Source: JBFMDN01 sp040753915 (GTDB taxonomy: Bacteria > Desulfobacterota > Desulfomonilia > Desulfomonilales > Desulfomonilaceae). From it: a stretch of 5,784 bases of DNA. The position numbers and the translations under genes are program-made. The notes under the pieces are model-generated. The model made no database searches and was not told the DNA's origin. It saw nothing but the letters and a program-made list of their open reading frames with translations. Below, piece after piece: positions 3,468-5,784 of the stretch. Positions within the stretch are counted from its first letter, which is position 1, and each line of letters starts with the position of its first letter. The DNA lies in the NCBI GenBank assembly GCA_040753915.1, contig JBFMDN010000126.1, positions 1 through 5,784 of the forward strand, in the 5' to 3' direction.

Positions 3468-5784
3468 ATGTCGCGTATCAAAGAAATAAGAGATGTCGCA
3501 AAGATGGCCTCAAACGAATCGGCGTGGTCTATGATGCCCGGCCGTGAAAATGGGCCTGCGGACGCATACCGTCATGTATTATTGGCAGCAGAGCTTACGC
3601 GCCGGTTTGGCGAGTTTGTGGCACGATGTATCTTAGAGGAACACGAATGGGAAGGATGGTGGGAAGGCCAATCCCCGGAATCTGAATCCATGGATCGCGC
3701 CAACAATGAGATAGGCGTCGAAATTGGCCGGTATGCCCAGTCATGGGATGAGGTTGTGACAGAGGCGAGAACCAAAATTGACCCGGAGGATCCATTCGGG
3801 GACAATGGCGGTGCCAGATGGCTACCAGAAGACTACTGGCAAAAAAATCCCAAAGATGATGCGAAGAAAGAAATCCCAACCCGCGATTCCTATGGGGATT
3901 TCGATTCACGCCTAAATTGGCCTGGACCTTCGTCGCCGTGGGAGCCGGTGTTTCCTGCTGGTCCCTACCTTCCCCTACCAGACGGCCTGGGCCCTATCCC
4001 ACTTGGCAATTGTGAAGATAACTATGACCCCGGACTCGGAGCATGTTCCTTCGGACCACCGGTCGACACGCGCCGAGGGTTCGAAGATGCCTGCGAAGAC
4101 CTCATTGCACCTCCCCGTCGTGATCCTTTGATAGTCGACCTTAATGGTGACGGCGTCACAACAACTAACCTCCGCACCGGCACGTTCTTTGACCAGGACG
4201 GGAACGGCTTTGCTGAGTTTACTGCCTGGGTCGATCCGTACGACGGGTTCCTGGTGATGGATAGAAACGGCGACGGAACGATCGACAACGGGACGGAACT
4301 CTTTGGTGATCAGACCATTCTGAAGACTGGCGCCAAAGCATCCAACGGATTTGAGGCGCTTGCTGAGTGGGATGCCAACCATGACGGAAAAATAGACTCA
4401 AGTGACACTGTCTATTCTCAATTGAGGGTATGGCAGGATGCTGACGGCGATGGATACAGCACTCCGGATGAACTGTATGACCTCAGTGAACTCAACATCA
4501 AAGCAATCGGCGTGAATTCCACAGTGGTAAATGCTGCCGATGCCAGAGGAAACACTTTGACGCGGATCGGTACTGTTGAGTGGGCAGACGGAACCTCCGG
4601 CCAGATAGCGGAATACGACCTGCAGTGTGACACTATGTATTCGATTGCCAGCGAGTGGCTGGAAGTCCCGGACGATATAGCCGCGCTCCCAGACGTGCAG
4701 GGTTATGGCGTTGTGTACGATCTCCATCAAGCTATGGTCAGAGACACTACGGGTCAGCTTAGAAATCTAGTTGAGCAATTCGCGACAGCGACCGATCCAG
4801 AGGCATGGGATTCTCTGAACGAGCAGATCCTGTTCAAGTGGACCGGCAGTGAGGCAATAGATCCCACAAGTCGCGGACCCAATATAGACGCTCGCAAGCT
4901 CAATGTGTTGGAAAAGATCTTCGGTCAATCCTTCCTGGGAACAACTGGTTCCAATCCTACGGATCACGCTTCTGTGCTTCTCAATGAATCGTATCGGCAA
5001 GTGTTTGAGATGACCCGGGCTCAGCTCATGGCGCAATCACACCTGAAAGATCTCTATGACAAGCTGGTTTACAATTGGGATCAAGAGAAGCAAGAACTGA
5101 AAACAGATTTTACCGCGGTAGTTCCCGACATTGTAGCAGCCCGCAACAACGATCCGGAGCAGGGCAAGCAGCTTCTTTCAGAATTCGCACGTTCTCTTCG
5201 CGGAATTTCATCATGTTCGCCCGGATGTTACCTCACATTCCGTGAGCACATGCTCGAGATCGATCCAAGCCTGGATTGGGTCTTCGACACCGGCGGCTTG
5301 GAGGTTTACGACCAGCTCGGTCAAGGCGACGGGTGGTACTACCCCCACATGTTCGGCACGTGGGGCTCCGATGCGGTGAAAGGAAGTCTCACCGCGGGTG
5401 ACGGTGTCATAAACGGTCTGTCCGGTGATGACGTCATATACGGTACCGCTCGCAATGAGTTGATATATCACTCGGACGGCGACGCACTTATCGTCGCAGG
5501 TGGCGGCAGAGACACGATCTGGGCCGGTGCCGGGAATGACATTTTAGACGGTGGGGAAGGCAGTGATACGCTGCGAGGAGAGACAGGGAATGACACGTAC
5601 ATCTTACGTGTTGGCTCGGGCCGCGACACCGTCATAGAGACGGATAGGACTGAGGGGAATGTGGATGCTGCATCTGGGAGGTCGGGACACAGTGCTCCCT
5701 TCCGCCATGTAAGCCGGTGTAAGCATAGTATCCGCGAAGTTCCTCGGCATGGGGCAAGACGCTCCGGGAGCTTCACCTTGCTTC
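3468..5784 (+). CDS. Large RTX-type calcium-binding protein with toxin-like N-terminal domain, open at the right edge
   Basis: The frame is open for 772 codons to the window edge. Residues about 25-90 (GPADAYRHVLLAAELTRRFG, H59-E60, MDRANNEIGVEIG) match a His/HE/MD..NN pattern resembling the DUF6973-type domain found in Rhs-like and other secreted toxin-like proteins; H36, H59, E60, D76, N79 and N80 are the likely key residues. Residues about 135-190 are Pro- and Gly-rich linker. Residues 220-340 hold five Asp-rich EF-hand-like loops starting at D224 (DLNGDG), D242 (DQDGNG), D265 (DRNGDGTID), D302 (DANHDGKID) and D324 (DADGDG). Residues 410-580 are the conserved helical domain (VYDLHQAMVRD, NEQILFKWTGS, AQLMAQSHLKDLYD). 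Residues 640-725 are RTX repeats (GAGNDILDGG, GSDTLRGETGNDTY). This order is known in large type I-secreted RTX proteins. After GNVD (about 731) it enters the same basic tail as RTX gene 1. Family is firm; the N-terminal activity is inferred. Confidence 0.88.
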   Translation, partial: MSRIKEIRDVAKMASNESAWSMMPGRENGPADAYRHVLLAAELTRRFGEFVARCILEEHEWEGWWEGQSPESESMDRANNEIGVEIGRYAQSWDEVVTEARTKIDPEDPFGDNGGARWLPEDYWQKNPKDDAKKEIPTRDSYGDFDSRLNWPGPSSPWEPVFPAGPYLPLPDGLGPIPLGNCEDNYDPGLGACSFGPPVDTRRGFEDACEDLIAPPRRDPLIVDLNGDGVTTTNLRTGTFFDQDGNGFAEFTAWVDPYDGFLVMDRNGDGTIDNGTELFGDQTILKTGAKASNGFEALAEWDANHDGKIDSSDTVYSQLRVWQDADGDGYSTPDELYDLSELNIKAIGVNSTVVNAADARGNTLTRIGTVEWADGTSGQIAEYDLQCDTMYSIASEWLEVPDDIAALPDVQGYGVVYDLHQAMVRDTTGQLRNLVEQFATATDPEAWDSLNEQILFKWTGSEAIDPTSRGPNIDARKLNVLEKIFGQSFLGTTGSNPTDHASVLLNESYRQVFEMTRAQLMAQSHLKDLYDKLVYNWDQEKQELKTDFTAVVPDIVAARNNDPEQGKQLLSEFARSLRGISSCSPGCYLTFREHMLEIDPSLDWVFDTGGLEVYDQLGQGDGWYYPHMFGTWGSDAVKGSLTAGDGVINGLSGDDVIYGTARNELIYHSDGDALIVAGGGRDTIWAGAGNDILDGGEGSDTLRGETGNDTYILRVGSGRDTVIETDRTEGNVDAASGRSGHSAPFRHVSRCKHSIREVPRHGARRSGSFTLL
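5658..5784 (+). repeat. Identical 127-bp tract shared by both RTX genes, copy 2
   Basis: This is identical to 900-1026 with no mismatch and runs off the window edge. It lies in the same reading frame and at the same codon of the RTX gene as in copy 1, at a constant offset of 4758 bases. The encoded tail (ASGRSGHSAPFRHV and on) is basic and unlike the acidic RTX sequence before it. Confidence 0.9.

Noticed and set aside
3975..4382. 135-residue minus-strand ORF
   Set aside because: Antisense shadow of the EF-hand-like region of RTX gene 2, whose plus-strand motifs are unmistakable.

Overview
The window looks like an accessory, repeat-rich stretch of a Gram-negative environmental bacterium. It holds two large RTX-type (haemolysin-like, calcium-binding, presumably type I secreted) genes in the same orientation, separated by about 2.2 kb of decayed genes, palindromic repeats and two or three small genes. 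The phylum cannot be fixed from the sequence. RTX proteins of this architecture are known from gammaproteobacteria, green sulfur bacteria, Nitrospirota-like and Desulfobacterota-like genomes. Dispersed CAGATT-type palindromes like those here occur in many slow-growing environmental bacteria.

Layout. (1) 1-1241: the 3' part of RTX gene 1, entering from the left edge, with a conserved helical domain, glycine-rich RTX repeats, and then an abrupt switch to a basic, low-complexity tail. (2) 1242-2431: no intact gene recognised. It contains two copies of an imperfect palindromic repeat (1763-1843 and 2031-2110) and fragments of decayed reading frames. (3) 2432-2779: the start of a TPR protein with a clean signal peptide, broken after its first repeat unit. 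(4) 2783-2935: a 50-codon ORF in the same frame as the broken TPR ORF. Its stop overlaps the next start as ATGA. (5) 2932-3399: a 155-residue single-pass membrane protein of unknown function. (6) 3468 to the right edge: RTX gene 2, with a complete N-terminus. It has a toxin-like His/HE/MD..NN domain, a Pro-rich linker, five Asp-rich EF-hand-like loops, the conserved helical domain, RTX repeats, and the same foreign tail as gene 1.

The most striking observation concerns the two RTX genes. They are gapless homologues at a constant offset of 4758 bases and differ at about one base in four to six. From the same codon (900 and 5658) they become perfectly identical for 127 of 127 bases, up to the window edge. 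At that codon both leave the RTX family sequence and enter an unrelated basic tail. The same unidentified element, or a recent gene-conversion tract, has therefore replaced the 3' end of both paralogues, which is where the type I secretion signal normally lies.

Functionally, RTX gene 2 and the membrane protein directly upstream could form an effector/immunity-like pair; that is inference only. No RNA gene, CRISPR array, intact insertion sequence or convincing rho-independent terminator was seen.
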